Positions 15,839-28,452 of a stretch of 64,000 nucleotides of DNA are shown one piece after another; within the stretch, counting starts at the first letter, position 1; every line of letters starts with the position of its first letter. The stretch comes from Methylobacterium sp. J-088. Lineage in GTDB: Bacteria; Pseudomonadota; Alphaproteobacteria; Rhizobiales; Beijerinckiaceae. A program made the position numbers and the translations under genes. The notes beneath the pieces were generated by a model. That model ran no database searches. It saw nothing but the letters and a program-made list of their open reading frames with translations, and had not been told where the DNA came from. The stretch is from the NCBI RefSeq assembly GCF_022829295.1, contig NZ_JAKSYH010000073.1:1-64000 (forward strand), written 5' to 3'.

Positions 15839-18292
15839 ATGCCCGATCTCCAGACTGCATTGCCGATCGAGGCGGCGCTGCCCGCCCTGCGCGCAGCCCT
15901 CGCCGCACGCAACGCCGGCGTACTGGTGGCGCCGCCGGGGGCCGGCAAGACCACGCGCGTACCGCTCGATCTGCTCGACGCGCCCTGGCTCGACGGCCGT
16001 AAGATCATTCTGCTGGAGCCGCGCCGGCTCGCGGCCCGGGCCGCGGCGGCCCGCATGGCGCAGACACTGGGCGAGCCGGTCGGCGGCACGGTCGGCCTGC
16101 GGGTGCGGCTCGGCTCGAAGATCACGGCCCGGACCCGGATCGAAGTGGTGACTGAGGGCGTGTTCACGCGGATGATCCTCGACGATCCGGAACTGTCCGG
16201 CATCGGCGCGGTGCTGTTCGACGAGTTCCACGAGCGCTCCCTCGACGCCGATCTCGGCCTCGCCCTGGCGCTGGACGCACAGGGCGGCCTGCGCGAGGAT
16301 CTGCGTCTCCTCGTCATGTCGGCGACACTCGACGGCGCCCGGGTCGCGCGGCTGATGAACGACGCCCCGGTCGTCACGTCGGAGGGTCGCGCCTTCCCGG
16401 TGGAGACCCGCTACGTCGAGCGCGATCCGAACCGGCGGATCGAGGAGGCCGTGGCCGAGGTCACGATGCGCGCCCTCCGGGCGGATCCGGGCTCGGTGCT
16501 GGTGTTCCTGCCCGGACAGGCGGAGATACGCCGGACCGCCGACCTGCTGACCGGGCGCGTCGATCCCGGCGTGGTGCTGGCCCCGCTCTACGGCGCCCTC
16601 CCGCCGGCCGAACAGGACCGGGCCGTCGCCCCCGCGCCGCGTGGGACCCGCAAGGTTGTGCTGGCCACCAGCATCGCCGAGACCTCGCTGACCATCGAAG
16701 GCGTCCGGATCGTGATCGATTCCGGGCTCGCACGGGTGCCGGTCTACGAGCCCGGCCTCGGCCTGACGCGGCTCGTGACCGCGCGCGCCTCCCGGGCCTC
16801 CGTGGATCAGCGGCGGGGCCGCGCCGGCCGCACCGAGCCGGGCCTGTGCTGGCGGCTCTGGTCGGAGGCCGGCACCAACGCCCTCGAACCGTTCTCGCGG
16901 CCGGAGATCCTGTCGGCCGATCTGGCAGGCCTGCTCCTCGATTGCGCCGCCTGGGGCCTCGCCGACCCGCGGACACTCGCCTTCCTCGACCCGCCGCCCG
17001 CTCCCGCGCTGGCCGAGGCTCGCACCCTGCTGGCCGAGCTGGCCGCCCTCGATCCGGATGGACGGCTCACCGAAACCGGCGCACGCCTGCGCGCCCTGCC
17101 ACTCCCGCCGCGACTGGCCCGGATGGTGACGGTCGCGGCGCGGTCCGGGAAGGCCCAGGCCGCCGCCGACCTCGCAGCCGTGCTGGTCGAGCGCGGCCTG
17201 GGCGGCGACACGGTTGATCTCGACGCGCGGGTCGAGCGGTTCCGCCGCGACCGGGGCGGCCGGGCCGCGGACATGCGCCGGCTCGCCGAGGGCTGGGCGC
17301 GGATCGCGCGGGGCGGCCCGGATACAGGCCCGTCAACAGCCGGCCACCTTTTGGCGCTCGCCTATCCGGACCGGGTGGCGCGGGCGCGGGGCCGCGACGG
17401 CGAGTTCGTGATGGCGAGCGGCCGGGCGGGCCGCCTCGACCCGGCGAGCCCGCTCGCCCAGGAACCCTATTGCGTCGTCGCTGACCTCGTGGGTTCGGCC
17501 GGCAACGCCCGCATTTTGGCCGCGGCGGCGATCGAGGCGACGACCATCGAGGCGCTGTTCGCCGACAGGATCGAAGCGCGCACCGAGATCACCTTCGACC
17601 CCCAATCCGCCGCCCTCCGGGCCCGGGCGGTGCGGCGGCTCGGCGCCATCAGTCTCGGCGCCAAACCGCTGCCAGTCCCGGCCGACCTCGCCAGCGCGAC
17701 GATCCTGGCCCGGGGTATCGTGGCGCTGGGGATCGAGCGGCTCCCCTGGACGCCGGCCTTGTCGCAGTGGCGCGCCCGGATACGCTTCCTGCACGCCGCG
17801 GAGGGCGGCGTGTGGCCCGACCTGTCGGACGCAGCTTTGGCCGAGACCGCGGAGACGTGGCTCGCCCCCGCCCTGGTCGGGCGCGCGTCCCTGGCCTCGG
17901 TCACCGCCGACGACCTCACCGGCGCCCTTCAGGGCCTGCTGCCCTGGGAAATGCGCGCCCGCCTCGACACGGAGGCTCCGACGCATGTGGCGGTGCCGAC
18001 CGGATCGCGCATCGCGGTCAATTACGACGCCGACGAACCCACCTTGTCGGTGCGGGTGCAGGAGCTGTTCGGCCTCGACCGGCACCCCAGGGCCGGCGGA
18101 CGGCCACTCGTCCTGCATTTGCTGTCACCAGCCCAACGGCCGATCCAGATCACCCGCGACCTTCCGGGCTTCTGGCGCGGATCCTGGGCCGCGGTGCGCG
18201 CCGAGATGCGTGGGCGCTATCCCCGCCACCCCTGGCCGGAGGATCCGCTGGCCGAGGCGCCGACGCGCCGGGTCAAGCCGCGGGGAACCTGA
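15839..18292 (+). CDS. hrpB: ATP-dependent helicase HrpB
   Basis: An 817-residue DEAH-like superfamily 2 helicase. Motifs in order: Walker A APPGAGKTT (31-39), motif II DEFHERS, motif III SATLDGARV, motif V ATSIAETSLTIEGV and motif VI QRRGRAGR. The C-terminal HrpB-specific region follows (HLLSPAQRPIQITRDL and a C-terminal tail YPRHPWPEDP). The family is RNA-helicase-like, and its physiological role is poorly defined. ATG at 15839 was preferred; the upstream 38 codons are arginine-rich and resemble no family member. Confidence 0.94.
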   Translation: MPDLQTALPIEAALPALRAALAARNAGVLVAPPGAGKTTRVPLDLLDAPWLDGRKIILLEPRRLAARAAAARMAQTLGEPVGGTVGLRVRLGSKITARTRIEVVTEGVFTRMILDDPELSGIGAVLFDEFHERSLDADLGLALALDAQGGLREDLRLLVMSATLDGARVARLMNDAPVVTSEGRAFPVETRYVERDPNRRIEEAVAEVTMRALRADPGSVLVFLPGQAEIRRTADLLTGRVDPGVVLAPLYGALPPAEQDRAVAPAPRGTRKVVLATSIAETSLTIEGVRIVIDSGLARVPVYEPGLGLTRLVTARASRASVDQRRGRAGRTEPGLCWRLWSEAGTNALEPFSRPEILSADLAGLLLDCAAWGLADPRTLAFLDPPPAPALAEARTLLAELAALDPDGRLTETGARLRALPLPPRLARMVTVAARSGKAQAAADLAAVLVERGLGGDTVDLDARVERFRRDRGGRAADMRRLAEGWARIARGGPDTGPSTAGHLLALAYPDRVARARGRDGEFVMASGRAGRLDPASPLAQEPYCVVADLVGSAGNARILAAAAIEATTIEALFADRIEARTEITFDPQSAALRARAVRRLGAISLGAKPLPVPADLASATILARGIVALGIERLPWTPALSQWRARIRFLHAAEGGVWPDLSDAALAETAETWLAPALVGRASLASVTADDLTGALQGLLPWEMRARLDTEAPTHVAVPTGSRIAVNYDADEPTLSVRVQELFGLDRHPRAGGRPLVLHLLSPAQRPIQITRDLPGFWRGSWAAVRAEMRGRYPRHPWPEDPLAEAPTRRVKPRGT

Positions 18293-18337
18293 CGGCCCTT
18301 GCCGGTTTCCAAAGCCACGGTACAGACGGACGGCACG

Positions 18338-18763
18338 ATGATCACCGAGACCGATCCCTTCGACCCGACCGACGCCAGTTGGGCGCCCATCGCCGACGCA
18401 GGCTTCATCGCGCTCGTCGGCCCGGTGCACCGGCGCGCCTCCGATGGGGCTTACGCGTTCCGGGCGGAGCAGAAGCACGCCAACCTGATCGGCGTGGTCC
18501 ATGGCGGCATGCTGATGAGCTTCGCCGACCGCGCACTCGGCGAGACTGCCATGCGGGCGGCCGACGGCGCCAATTGCGTGACGATCCAACTCGAGATGAA
18601 GTTCATCGATGTCGGCCGCCTGGGCAACTGGATCAGCATCCACCCGCAGGTGGTCAAACGGACCGGCTCGCTCGTTTTCATGCGCGGCGACCTGCGCGCG
18701 GAAGGCCGGCTGCTGGCCTCCGCGGACGGGGTCTGGAAAATCCTGCGGCGCCGGCCCGATTGA
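18338..18763 (+). CDS. PaaI-type hotdog thioesterase
   Basis: A 141-residue hotdog-fold protein. The family core HANLIGVVHGGMLMSFADRALG carries the H-G-G and the Asp of the PaaI/4HBT-2 active site, followed by CVTIQLEMKFIDVGRLG. It probably hydrolyses an acyl-CoA in the cytoplasm; the acyl group is unknown. ATG at 18338 was chosen; TTG at 18299, seven bases after hrpB ends, would add 13 residues. Possibly read through from hrpB. Confidence 0.85.
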   Translation: MITETDPFDPTDASWAPIADAGFIALVGPVHRRASDGAYAFRAEQKHANLIGVVHGGMLMSFADRALGETAMRAADGANCVTIQLEMKFIDVGRLGNWISIHPQVVKRTGSLVFMRGDLRAEGRLLASADGVWKILRRRPD

Positions 18764-18840
18764 CGGAGGCAGGATAGTCGTCCCAAGTTCGGACGTAGTT
18801 CGCGCAGAGTCCTCGTGCGGACGCGAGCCGGGGGGATCGC

Positions 18841-20064
18841 ATGCGTCAGGTGGACATAAACCAATCCGAATCTGAGCCGTCATGCGGGTTTGCCCCGCCC
18901 TCGCGCCGTTCGGTCCTCGCCGGGTTCGGCCTCGCGCTGGGCTCGGTCGGCCTGGCTGCCGCTGAGCCGGTACCGCCCAGAGCGGTGACGAACCCGCCGC
19001 GCGACTTCCGGCCCAGTGCCGCTCCCACCACCTACTTCACCGATCCCGACGTGCTGGCGGTCGATCCGTCCTTCGCAACCTACATCGTGCCCAACAGCGC
19101 GATCCGCCTCCTCTGGACCGGGGCGCTCTGGGCCGAGGGCCCGGCCTGGAACGCGGTCGGCCGGTTCCTGGTGTGGAGCGACATTCCCAACGACCGTCAG
19201 CTGCGCTGGCTGGAGGAGGACGGGCACGTCTCCACCTTCCGCGCGCCCAGCAACAATTCGAACGGCAACAGCTTCGACCGGCAGGGCCGGCAGCTCTCCT
19301 GCGAGCACGCCACCCGTCGGGTGGTCCGCTACGAGCTCGACGGCTCGGCGACGGTGCTGGCCGACCGATTCGAGGGCAAGCCGTTCAATTCGCCGAACGA
19401 CGTGGTCCAGCATGCGGATGGGTCGTACTGGTTCACCGATCCGCCCTATGGCGGCCAGCTCTACGAGGGCCTGCCGGACGAGGCGGGCGGGCCCTCGAAT
19501 CCGCAGGGCCATCTGAACCCGCGCCTCGGCCAGCCGGCCGGGGTCGTGGCCTTCCGGCGGGAGCTCCCCAACGCGGTCTACCGGATCGACCCGTCCGGAC
19601 GGATTGACCGGGCGCTCACGGACGAGCAGGTGCCGGATCCGAATGGCCTGTGCTTCTCCCCCGACCAGAGCGTCCTCTATGTCTGCTCGACCGGCAAGGG
19701 CCCCGGCGATACCGGCCCCGGCGGCAAGGGCGAGATCTACGCCTTCAACGTTGCAGAGGGCGGCAAGCTCTCAGACCGGCGCCTGTTCGCGGATTGCGTG
19801 ATCGACGGCATCAAATGCGGGCCGGATGGCTTGCGCACCGATGTCGACGGAAACGTCTGGGCGTCGAGCAACGCGGGCCGGGCCGTCGGCTACAACGGCG
19901 TCACGGTCTGGAACCCGGCGGGCAAACTGATCGGGCGAATCCGCCTGCCGGAGGTCTGCGGCAACATCACCTTCGGCGGCCCGAAGCGAAATTGCTTGTT
20001 CATGGCGGCCAGCCAGTCGCTCTACGCCGTGACGGTGAACACCCAGGGTGCCGGTCCCGCGTGA
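18841..20064 (+). CDS. Tat-exported SMP-30/gluconolactonase-like protein
   Basis: A 407-residue beta-propeller of the SMP-30/gluconolaconase/LRE family. A twin-arginine signal is visible near residue 22 (SRRSVLAGFGLALGS), ending near AAA-EP, so it is probably exported folded to the periplasm. Propeller marks include EGPAWNAVGRFLVWSDIPN, NSPNDVVQHADGSYWFTDP and PDGLRTDVDGNVWASS; the Glu, Asn and Asp residues would coordinate the metal. Likely a lactonase; the substrate is unknown. No sugar-oxidising partner lies beside it. Confidence 0.88.
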   Translation: MRQVDINQSESEPSCGFAPPSRRSVLAGFGLALGSVGLAAAEPVPPRAVTNPPRDFRPSAAPTTYFTDPDVLAVDPSFATYIVPNSAIRLLWTGALWAEGPAWNAVGRFLVWSDIPNDRQLRWLEEDGHVSTFRAPSNNSNGNSFDRQGRQLSCEHATRRVVRYELDGSATVLADRFEGKPFNSPNDVVQHADGSYWFTDPPYGGQLYEGLPDEAGGPSNPQGHLNPRLGQPAGVVAFRRELPNAVYRIDPSGRIDRALTDEQVPDPNGLCFSPDQSVLYVCSTGKGPGDTGPGGKGEIYAFNVAEGGKLSDRRLFADCVIDGIKCGPDGLRTDVDGNVWASSNAGRAVGYNGVTVWNPAGKLIGRIRLPEVCGNITFGGPKRNCLFMAASQSLYAVTVNTQGAGPA

Positions 20065-20151
20065 GGCCCTGACCGCACGGCCAAATTCGCATTGGGTCGG
20101 TCCGGTACCCGCCATGGCTGTCGGACCCTCGGGACGCTATCTGTAGCGGGC

Positions 20152-20730
20152 ATGAGCGAGGATTCGACCGACCCGACCCTGAACCGCCTCAGCGCCGCCC
20201 TCGGCGACCTGCCGAGCCGGGGGCTGCCGCCGGTGGAGCGCTGGAACCCGCCGTATTGCGGAACCATCGACATCCGCATCGCGGCGGATGGGACGTGGTA
20301 TCACGACGGCACGCCGATCCGCCGGCCGAAGCTGGTCCGGCTCTTCTCCACCATCCTGCGGCGCGAGCCGGATGGGCGCATCGTTCTGGTAACGCCGGTT
20401 GAATGCGTCGGCATCACCGTCGAGGACGCGCCCTTCGTGGCTGTCGAGATGGCGGTGGACGGGTCCGGCAAGGACCGGCGCATCAGCTTCCGGACCAATG
20501 TCGACGACCTCGTCCCGGTCGATTCCGAGCACACCCTGCGCTTCGAGGAGGCGGCGGACGGGGCCCTGAAGCCCTATCTCCACGTTCGGGGCGGTCTGTG
20601 GGCGCTCGTCTCCCGGGCGCTCACCTACGACCTCGTGGAACTGGCCGAGGAGGGCACCCTCGACGGGGAGACCTGGCTCGGGCTCTGGGCCGGCGGCCTG
20701 TTCCATCCGATCGCGCCGGCCGCCGCGTGA
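20152..20730 (+). CDS. DUF1285 family protein
   Basis: A 192-residue protein matching DUF1285: WNPPYCGTIDIRIAADGTWYHDGTPI near the N-terminus and the GGLWALVSRALTYDLVE region near the C-terminus. The function is unknown. Its stop overlaps the GTG of the NUDIX gene (GTGA), and the set DUF1285-NUDIX-DUF6111-cca is a recurring alphaproteobacterial arrangement. ATG at 20152 chosen; an upstream GTG-type start would extend into non-family sequence. Confidence 0.88.
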   Translation: MSEDSTDPTLNRLSAALGDLPSRGLPPVERWNPPYCGTIDIRIAADGTWYHDGTPIRRPKLVRLFSTILRREPDGRIVLVTPVECVGITVEDAPFVAVEMAVDGSGKDRRISFRTNVDDLVPVDSEHTLRFEEAADGALKPYLHVRGGLWALVSRALTYDLVELAEEGTLDGETWLGLWAGGLFHPIAPAAA

Positions 20731-21398
20731 GCGACGCCATCGCCGAGTTCCTCGCGCGCGCGGCCGCCGGCCTGTCGCCGCATCCGCCTGGGCCGGACGA
20801 TCCGACCTCCAACCCGCGCGGGGACCACAATCTCGATCCGGACGGCTCGGCCGTGATCCCGCCGCCGCCGCATCGTCGGGCGGCCGTTCTGGTGCCCGTG
20901 GTGTTTCGGCCGGAGGGGCCGAGCCTGATCCTGACGCAACGGGCAGCGAACCTGCGCGACCATTCCGGCCAGGTCGCGCTTCCGGGCGGCAAGATCGACC
21001 CGTCCGACCCCGGTCCCGCCGCCGCGGCCCTGCGCGAGGCCGAGGAAGAGATCGGCCTCGACCCCGCCGCAGTGCGTCTCGTCGGCTATATCGATCCCTA
21101 CCTGTCGGGGACTGGTTTCCTGGTCACGCCGGTGATCGGCCTCGTCGCGCCGGAGGCGACGTTTCGGCCCAACCCCGCCGAGGTGGCCGACCTGTTCGAG
21201 GTGCCGTTGCCAGTGCTGATGGACCGGGAGCACTACCGTCTGCGCTCCCGCGCCTGGCAGGGCCGCACCCGCTACTTCTACGCTTTGACCTTCGGTGAGC
21301 GGCTGATCTGGGGCGTCACCGCCGGGATCCTGAACAACCTCCGCGAGCGGCTCTATCCGGATCTGGAACCGGACCAGATCCACCGCTCGGCCGGGTAG
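20727..21398 (+). CDS. NUDIX hydrolase, CoA pyrophosphatase-like
   Basis: A 223-residue protein with a complete NUDIX box, read as G-G-K-I-D then REAEEEIGL, and the preceding RAANLRDHSGQVALPGG typical of the YeaB/CoA pyrophosphatase group. It would cleave CoA or a related dinucleotide in the cytoplasm. GTG at 20727 overlaps the DUF1285 stop. It is followed 12 bases later by DUF6111. Confidence 0.9.
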   Translation: MSDAIAEFLARAAAGLSPHPPGPDDPTSNPRGDHNLDPDGSAVIPPPPHRRAAVLVPVVFRPEGPSLILTQRAANLRDHSGQVALPGGKIDPSDPGPAAAALREAEEEIGLDPAAVRLVGYIDPYLSGTGFLVTPVIGLVAPEATFRPNPAEVADLFEVPLPVLMDREHYRLRSRAWQGRTRYFYALTFGERLIWGVTAGILNNLRERLYPDLEPDQIHRSAG

Positions 21399-21410
21399 GG
21401 ATGAACCATC

Positions 21411-21668
21411 ATGTTGCGTCGCGTCCTCGAAGAGTTCGGCCTCTTCCTCATCCCCTTCGCGCTGTTTCTGGTCTACCTCGTGCTCGCCGGTCGCAACCCG
21501 CTGCGTCGCGTCCACTGGGATGCCCACCTCTTTCGGCTCGTGCTCGCCGGATTGACCATCGTGATCGCGACGCTCGTCTACGAGGGCCTGTTCTCGGACC
21601 GCCACGCCGGCGGCTACGTGCCGACGCATATGGAGAACGGGCGGCTGGTCCCCGGTGTCTTCCGGTGA
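21411..21668 (+). CDS. DUF6111 small membrane protein
   Basis: An 85-residue protein with two hydrophobic segments (about residues 8-26 and 41-58) and a loop HMENGRLVPGVFR at the C-terminus. Such proteins lie between the NUDIX gene and cca in many alphaproteobacteria. The function is unknown. The stop overlaps the cca GTG (GTGA), which suggests coupled translation. Confidence 0.85.
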   Translation: MLRRVLEEFGLFLIPFALFLVYLVLAGRNPLRRVHWDAHLFRLVLAGLTIVIATLVYEGLFSDRHAGGYVPTHMENGRLVPGVFR

Positions 21669-22906
21669 AGCGGGTTCTCAATTCCGGCGGCTTGGTGGCA
21701 CTCCTCGACCGCCCGGGCGTCTGCCGGGCCCTCGCGGCCCTGGATGAGGCGGGCGCCGAGACCCGGCTGGTCGGCGGCTGCGTCCGCGATGCCCTACTCG
21801 GGATTGGTGCCGCCGACATCGACCTGACCACCACGCTGCGGCCGGAGATCGTCATGGCGCGGGCGCGGGCAGCGGGCCTGAAGGCAGTTCCGACCGGGAT
21901 CGAGCACGGCACCGTTACCCTGATCACCGAAGATGGGCCGCTCGAAGTCACCACGCTCCGCGAGGATGTCGAGACCGACGGCCGCCATGCGGTGGTTCGG
22001 TTCGGAAGCGATTTCGCCCGGGACGCCGAACGCCGCGACTTCACGATCAACGCCTTGTCCCTCGGCCGAGACGGGCGGCTGCACGACACGGTCGGCGGGT
22101 TGGCGGATCTGGAGGATGGGCGGGTGCGCTTCATCGGCGATCCCGCGACGCGGATCCGGGAAGACGCCTTGCGGATCCTGCGCTTCTTCCGCTTCCATGC
22201 GCGCTTCGGCAGCGAGGCGCCTGAGGCGGCGGCGCTCACCGCTTGCGTGGCCGCGCGGGACAGCCTGCGCCGGCTCTCGCGGGAACGGATCCGCGACGAA
22301 TTCCTGAAACTTCTGGCGTCGACCGGCGGCCCGCCGTTGATATCGATCTTGAGCGGGACCGGCCTGCTTCAGCGGATCACCGGTGGCGTCGGCGAGCTGG
22401 GACGGCTCAAGCGCGCTGCCGAAGCCGGCTTGTCGCCCGTGATGCGGCTGGCGGCGCTGGCGGTTGGCGCACGACACGATGCGGATCGCCTGCGCGAGCG
22501 TTTTCGGCTCTCGAATCCGGAGCACGGCCAGCTCACCGCCTATGCCGCCGCGCTGGCGGGCCTCCACGGCCGAACCTGGGTTGACGCTGCGGCGGCCCGG
22601 GCCTGCGCGGCCGAGCATGGCCTGTCTCTCGTGACGGAGACGCTGGCGGTTCTCGCAGGCGAGCCACGGCCCGACGTAACCGACGCGGGGCGCCAGGCGC
22701 TCACAGCCTTGCGGGAGGAAGGTGGACCGCCAGCATTTCCGATTGCGGGGGCTGATCTGGTCGCCGCCGGGATCTCACCGGGTCCAGCGATCGGCCGCGC
22801 TTTAGCAGCTGCCCGGCGTCTGTGGCTGGAACGCGGATGTCCGTCCGGCGCGGATGCGAGAGCGGCATTGATGGAGGCCGCACTGGCCAGCGTACACGTG
22901 CTGTAG
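21665..22906 (+). CDS. cca: CCA tRNA nucleotidyltransferase (class II)
   Basis: A 413-residue nucleotidyltransferase that adds or repairs the CCA end of tRNAs. The polymerase-beta-like head has RLVGGCVRDALLG, the metal-binding acidic pair in AADIDLTTTL, and the signature RRDFTINALS, followed by GGLADLEDGRVRFIGDP and REDALRILRFFRFHARFG. Length and order fit the alphaproteobacterial enzyme. GTG at 21665 overlaps the DUF6111 stop. It ends about 95 bases before the convergent atpC. Confidence 0.94.
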   Translation: MKRVLNSGGLVALLDRPGVCRALAALDEAGAETRLVGGCVRDALLGIGAADIDLTTTLRPEIVMARARAAGLKAVPTGIEHGTVTLITEDGPLEVTTLREDVETDGRHAVVRFGSDFARDAERRDFTINALSLGRDGRLHDTVGGLADLEDGRVRFIGDPATRIREDALRILRFFRFHARFGSEAPEAAALTACVAARDSLRRLSRERIRDEFLKLLASTGGPPLISILSGTGLLQRITGGVGELGRLKRAAEAGLSPVMRLAALAVGARHDADRLRERFRLSNPEHGQLTAYAAALAGLHGRTWVDAAAARACAAEHGLSLVTETLAVLAGEPRPDVTDAGRQALTALREEGGPPAFPIAGADLVAAGISPGPAIGRALAAARRLWLERGCPSGADARAALMEAALASVHVL

Positions 22907-23000
22907 ATTTACTGCATCAAGGCAATGGCTCGGCGCCCCATCCGACGTTGCGCACTGAGCCAAAACTACATGCAGATGCCCCGTAAGGGAGCGTCGCGCC

Positions 23001-23402
23001 TCAGAGCTTCAGGAGCGCCTTGGTCTCCCGGAGCTGGACGATCTGCCCGTTCAGCTCCTCGCGCTTCTGCAGATCCTCGGTCGCGTCGCGCTGGATCTCG
23101 ACGGCCTCGATGTCGCGGTCGAGCGAGTCCTGGGTCAGCTCCTCGATCGGCGCGGCGCGCTCGGCCAACACGGTGACCGCTGTCGGTCCGATATCGGCGA
23201 AGCCGCCGCGGACGTAGATCCGTTTGCCGCTGCCCTGACTCTCGGTGACCACGATCACGCCGACCCGCAGGGAGGTCAGCACGGGCGCGTGGCCCGGCAT
23301 CACGGTCATCTCGCCCTCGGTGCCGGGCAGCTGAACGGCGGTCACCTCGCCAGAATACAGCGTCCGCTCGGGGCCGACGAAATCGAAGTGGAAGGTGGCC
23401 AT
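23001..23402 (-). CDS. atpC: F1 ATP synthase epsilon subunit
   Basis: A 133-residue subunit with the N-terminal beta sandwich (FDFVGPERTLYSGEVTAVQLPGTEGEMTVMPGHAPVLTSL in pieces) and a C-terminal helical hairpin that regulates the rotor. It belongs to the peripheral F1 of the inner-membrane ATP synthase. It is the last gene of atpHAGDC, separated from atpD by about 150 bases that hold a long palindrome (23437-23541). Confidence 0.95.
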   Translation of the reverse strand: MATFHFDFVGPERTLYSGEVTAVQLPGTEGEMTVMPGHAPVLTSLRVGVIVVTESQGSGKRIYVRGGFADIGPTAVTVLAERAAPIEELTQDSLDRDIEAVEIQRDATEDLQKREELNGQIVQLRETKALLKL

Positions 23403-23436
23403 GGCCTCAAGCTTTCCCGCATCCGCAACATGCTCT

Positions 23437-23541
23437 CCTCCCCCTTGCGGGGAGGAGCTGGAGGTGGGGGTGGTACAGAAGGAACCGGATCGCTCAATCC
23501 TGTGCCACCCCCACCCCTGACCCCTCCCCACAAGGGGGAGG
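23437..23541. repeat. Long intergenic palindrome between atpD and atpC
   Basis: Outer arms CCTCCCCCTTG (23437-23447) and CAAGGGGGAGG (23531-23541) are perfect 11-base inverted repeats. Inner arms GGTGGGGGTGG (23463-23473) and CCACCCCCACC (23505-23515) are also perfect, and most of the sequence between arms pairs too, so the whole 105 bases could fold into one long hairpin. The left part can form its own stem (CTCCTCCCC/GGGGAGGAG). It looks like a mobile interspersed palindromic element, and may shape atpC expression. A related structure lies between atpA and atpG. Confidence 0.85.
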
Positions 23542-23553
23542 GGATGCCCGCAC

Positions 23554-25053
<1,500 letters not shown>

Positions 25054-25944
25054 CTAGAGGGCTTCCGCACCCGAGATGATCTCGATGAGTTCTTTGGTGA
25101 TCATGGCCTGACGCGTGCGGTTGTAGATCAGCGTCTGCTTCTTGATCATCTCGCCCGCGTTGCGGGTGGCCGAATCCATGGCGCTCATGCGCGCGCCCTG
25201 CTCGGAGGCGGCGTTTTCCAGGAGCGCCCGGTAGATCTGCACCGTCAGGTTCTTCGGCAGCAGCGTCTCCAGGATCGCTTCTTCGGAGGGCTCGAATTCC
25301 AGAGCGGCGTTGCCGATGGTGGCCTTCGCGGAGGTATCGGCCGCGGGCAGCTCGGCCGGGATCAGGCGCTGCGCGGTCGGAATCTGGGAGATGACCGACC
25401 GGAACTCGGAAAAGAACAGGGTTGCGACATCGAACTCGCCGGCCTCGAAGCGCGTCAGGATCTTGTTGGCGATCTCGGCCGCGAATTCGTAGTCCACCGG
25501 GCGGTTGCCGCGGATATCCATGCTCTCGACGATCTGATCGCGGTACAGGCGCCGCAATTGGTCGTTGCCCTTCTTGCCGACCGTCATGATCTTGACGGTC
25601 TTGCCCGCTGCGGTGAGCTTCAGGATGTGTTCCCGGACCGCCAAGCGGACGATCGAGGAGTTGAACGCGCCGCACAGGCCGCGGTCGCCGGTGCAGACGA
25701 CCAGGAGGTGGACCTGCTCGGCACCGGTCCCGGAGAGCAGCTTCGGGGCGCCGACGCCGCCGACCAGATTGCCCGCGAGGTTGCCCAGCACCTGAGACAT
25801 CTTCTCGGCGAAGGGACGGCCGGCCTCGGCAGCCATCTGCGCCCGGCGCAGCTTGGCGGCGGCGACCATCTGCATGGCCTTGGTGATCTTCTGCGTCGCC
25901 TTCACCGAGGTGATGCGGTTGCGCAGGTCCTTCAAACTCGCCAT
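25054..25944 (-). CDS. atpG: F1 ATP synthase gamma subunit
   Basis: A 296-residue central-stalk protein with the expected coiled-coil ends: [20 protein letters not shown] at the start and a C-terminal [21 protein letters not shown] helix before EIISGAEAL. It couples rotation of the c-ring to catalysis. The gap to the upstream atpA (about 131 bases) carries a palindromic element. Confidence 0.97.
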   Translation of the reverse strand: MASLKDLRNRITSVKATQKITKAMQMVAAAKLRRAQMAAEAGRPFAEKMSQVLGNLAGNLVGGVGAPKLLSGTGAEQVHLLVVCTGDRGLCGAFNSSIVRLAVREHILKLTAAGKTVKIMTVGKKGNDQLRRLYRDQIVESMDIRGNRPVDYEFAAEIANKILTRFEAGEFDVATLFFSEFRSVISQIPTAQRLIPAELPAADTSAKATIGNAALEFEPSEEAILETLLPKNLTVQIYRALLENAASEQGARMSAMDSATRNAGEMIKKQTLIYNRTRQAMITKELIEIISGAEAL

Positions 25945-25970
25945 CGGGTGAGGTCCAGGTCCGTTCTATG

Positions 25971-26070
25971 GGCCTCTCCTTCCCTCAGCGGGAAGGAGCC
26001 GGAAGTTCGGGCGGTGCAGGCGGTCGAAGCCCCATGCACCGCCCAAGATCCCTCCCCGAGGGGAGGGGCC
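25971..26070. repeat. Intergenic palindromic element between atpA and atpG
   Basis: Perfect ten-base inverted arms GGGCGGTGCA (26009-26018) and TGCACCGCCC (26035-26044) enclose a 16-base loop. Flanking them, GGCC-CTCC-type sequence at about 25971-25995 (itself able to fold, CTTCCC/GGGAAG) is imperfectly complementary to CCCTCCCC-GAG-GGGAGGGG at 26050-26068. The plan matches the atpD-atpC element, with a different central sequence. Confidence 0.75.
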
Positions 26071-26075
26071 TCACA

Positions 26076-27662
<1,587 letters not shown>

Positions 27663-28235
27663 TTACGGCGCAGCCCGCATCGCGAGGCGGATACCGTTGA
27701 GCTTGGTCCTGAGCGAGGCGTCGACCATGCGCGAGCCCATCTTCACGATGAGGCCGCCGATCAGGCTCGGATCGACCACGAGGTCGACATCGACCTCGGC
27801 CTTGGCGATGTCGCGCAGCGACGCCTTGATCTCCTCGATCACGGTGTCGGACGGCTTCTCGGCCACCCGCACCTCGGCGCGCACGATGCCCTTCGAATCC
27901 TGCACCAGGGCGCGGAACGCGGCGATCATGTCGGGCAGGGCGAAGAGCCGGCGATTCGACGCCGCCAGCCGGATGAAGTTTCCGGCGAGCCCGCCGATCC
28001 CGGCCTTGTCGAGCACGGCGCCGATGGCGGCCGCCTGCTCCTCGGCGCTGAAGACCGGGCTGCGGACGAGGCGGCGGAGATCCGCGCTCTCCTTCAGCAG
28101 CCGATCGAATTGGTTGAGGGATTCGGCGACCGCGGCGACCTGGCGCTCGTCGCGCGCGAGTTCGAACAGGGCGGAAGCGTACCGGCCCGCCACGCCTGCG
28201 ACCAGGGGACCAGCCTCGGAACCGTTCTGCGCCAC
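27663..28235 (-). CDS. atpH: F1 ATP synthase delta subunit
   Basis: A 190-residue subunit that links F1 to the peripheral stalk. It has the OSCP/delta N-terminal helical bundle (VAGVAGRYASALFELARDE) and the C-terminal strand-helix part (VDPSLIGGLIVKMGSRMVDASLRTKL in pieces). First gene of atpHAGDC; the operon promoter should lie in 28236-28452, where an eight-base-pair hairpin CGCGCTCC-GGCA-GGAGCGCG (28271-28290) is seen in the leader. Confidence 0.95.
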   Translation of the reverse strand: MAQNGSEAGPLVAGVAGRYASALFELARDERQVAAVAESLNQFDRLLKESADLRRLVRSPVFSAEEQAAAIGAVLDKAGIGGLAGNFIRLAASNRRLFALPDMIAAFRALVQDSKGIVRAEVRVAEKPSDTVIEEIKASLRDIAKAEVDVDLVVDPSLIGGLIVKMGSRMVDASLRTKLNGIRLAMRAAP

Positions 28236-28270
28236 CCGTCGCTCTCTTCTCTGGTTGCCCGCCCGCTCCG

Positions 28271-28290
28271 CGCGCTCCGGCAGGAGCGCG
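28271..28290 (-). promoter_or_regulatory. Hairpin in the atp operon leader
   Basis: A perfect eight-base-pair stem with a four-base loop lies 36 bases upstream of the atpH start on the transcribed strand. It has no U-tract and would be in the 5' leader if transcription starts upstream. A regulatory role is only possible. Confidence 0.3.
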
Positions 28291-28452
28291 GTGCGTGACC
28301 GTTCGGGACGTGGGATCGCGCCGGCAGCGGACAGGGTCGAGAACCATCCTCGCGGCGCGGCGACCGCCTAGCATGCCAGCATGGCCGCGCGCAACACGGC
28401 AGGCGCGTCTCGCAGCGCGTGAGGACGGCAGAAGTGTGACGCAGGCCCCGTC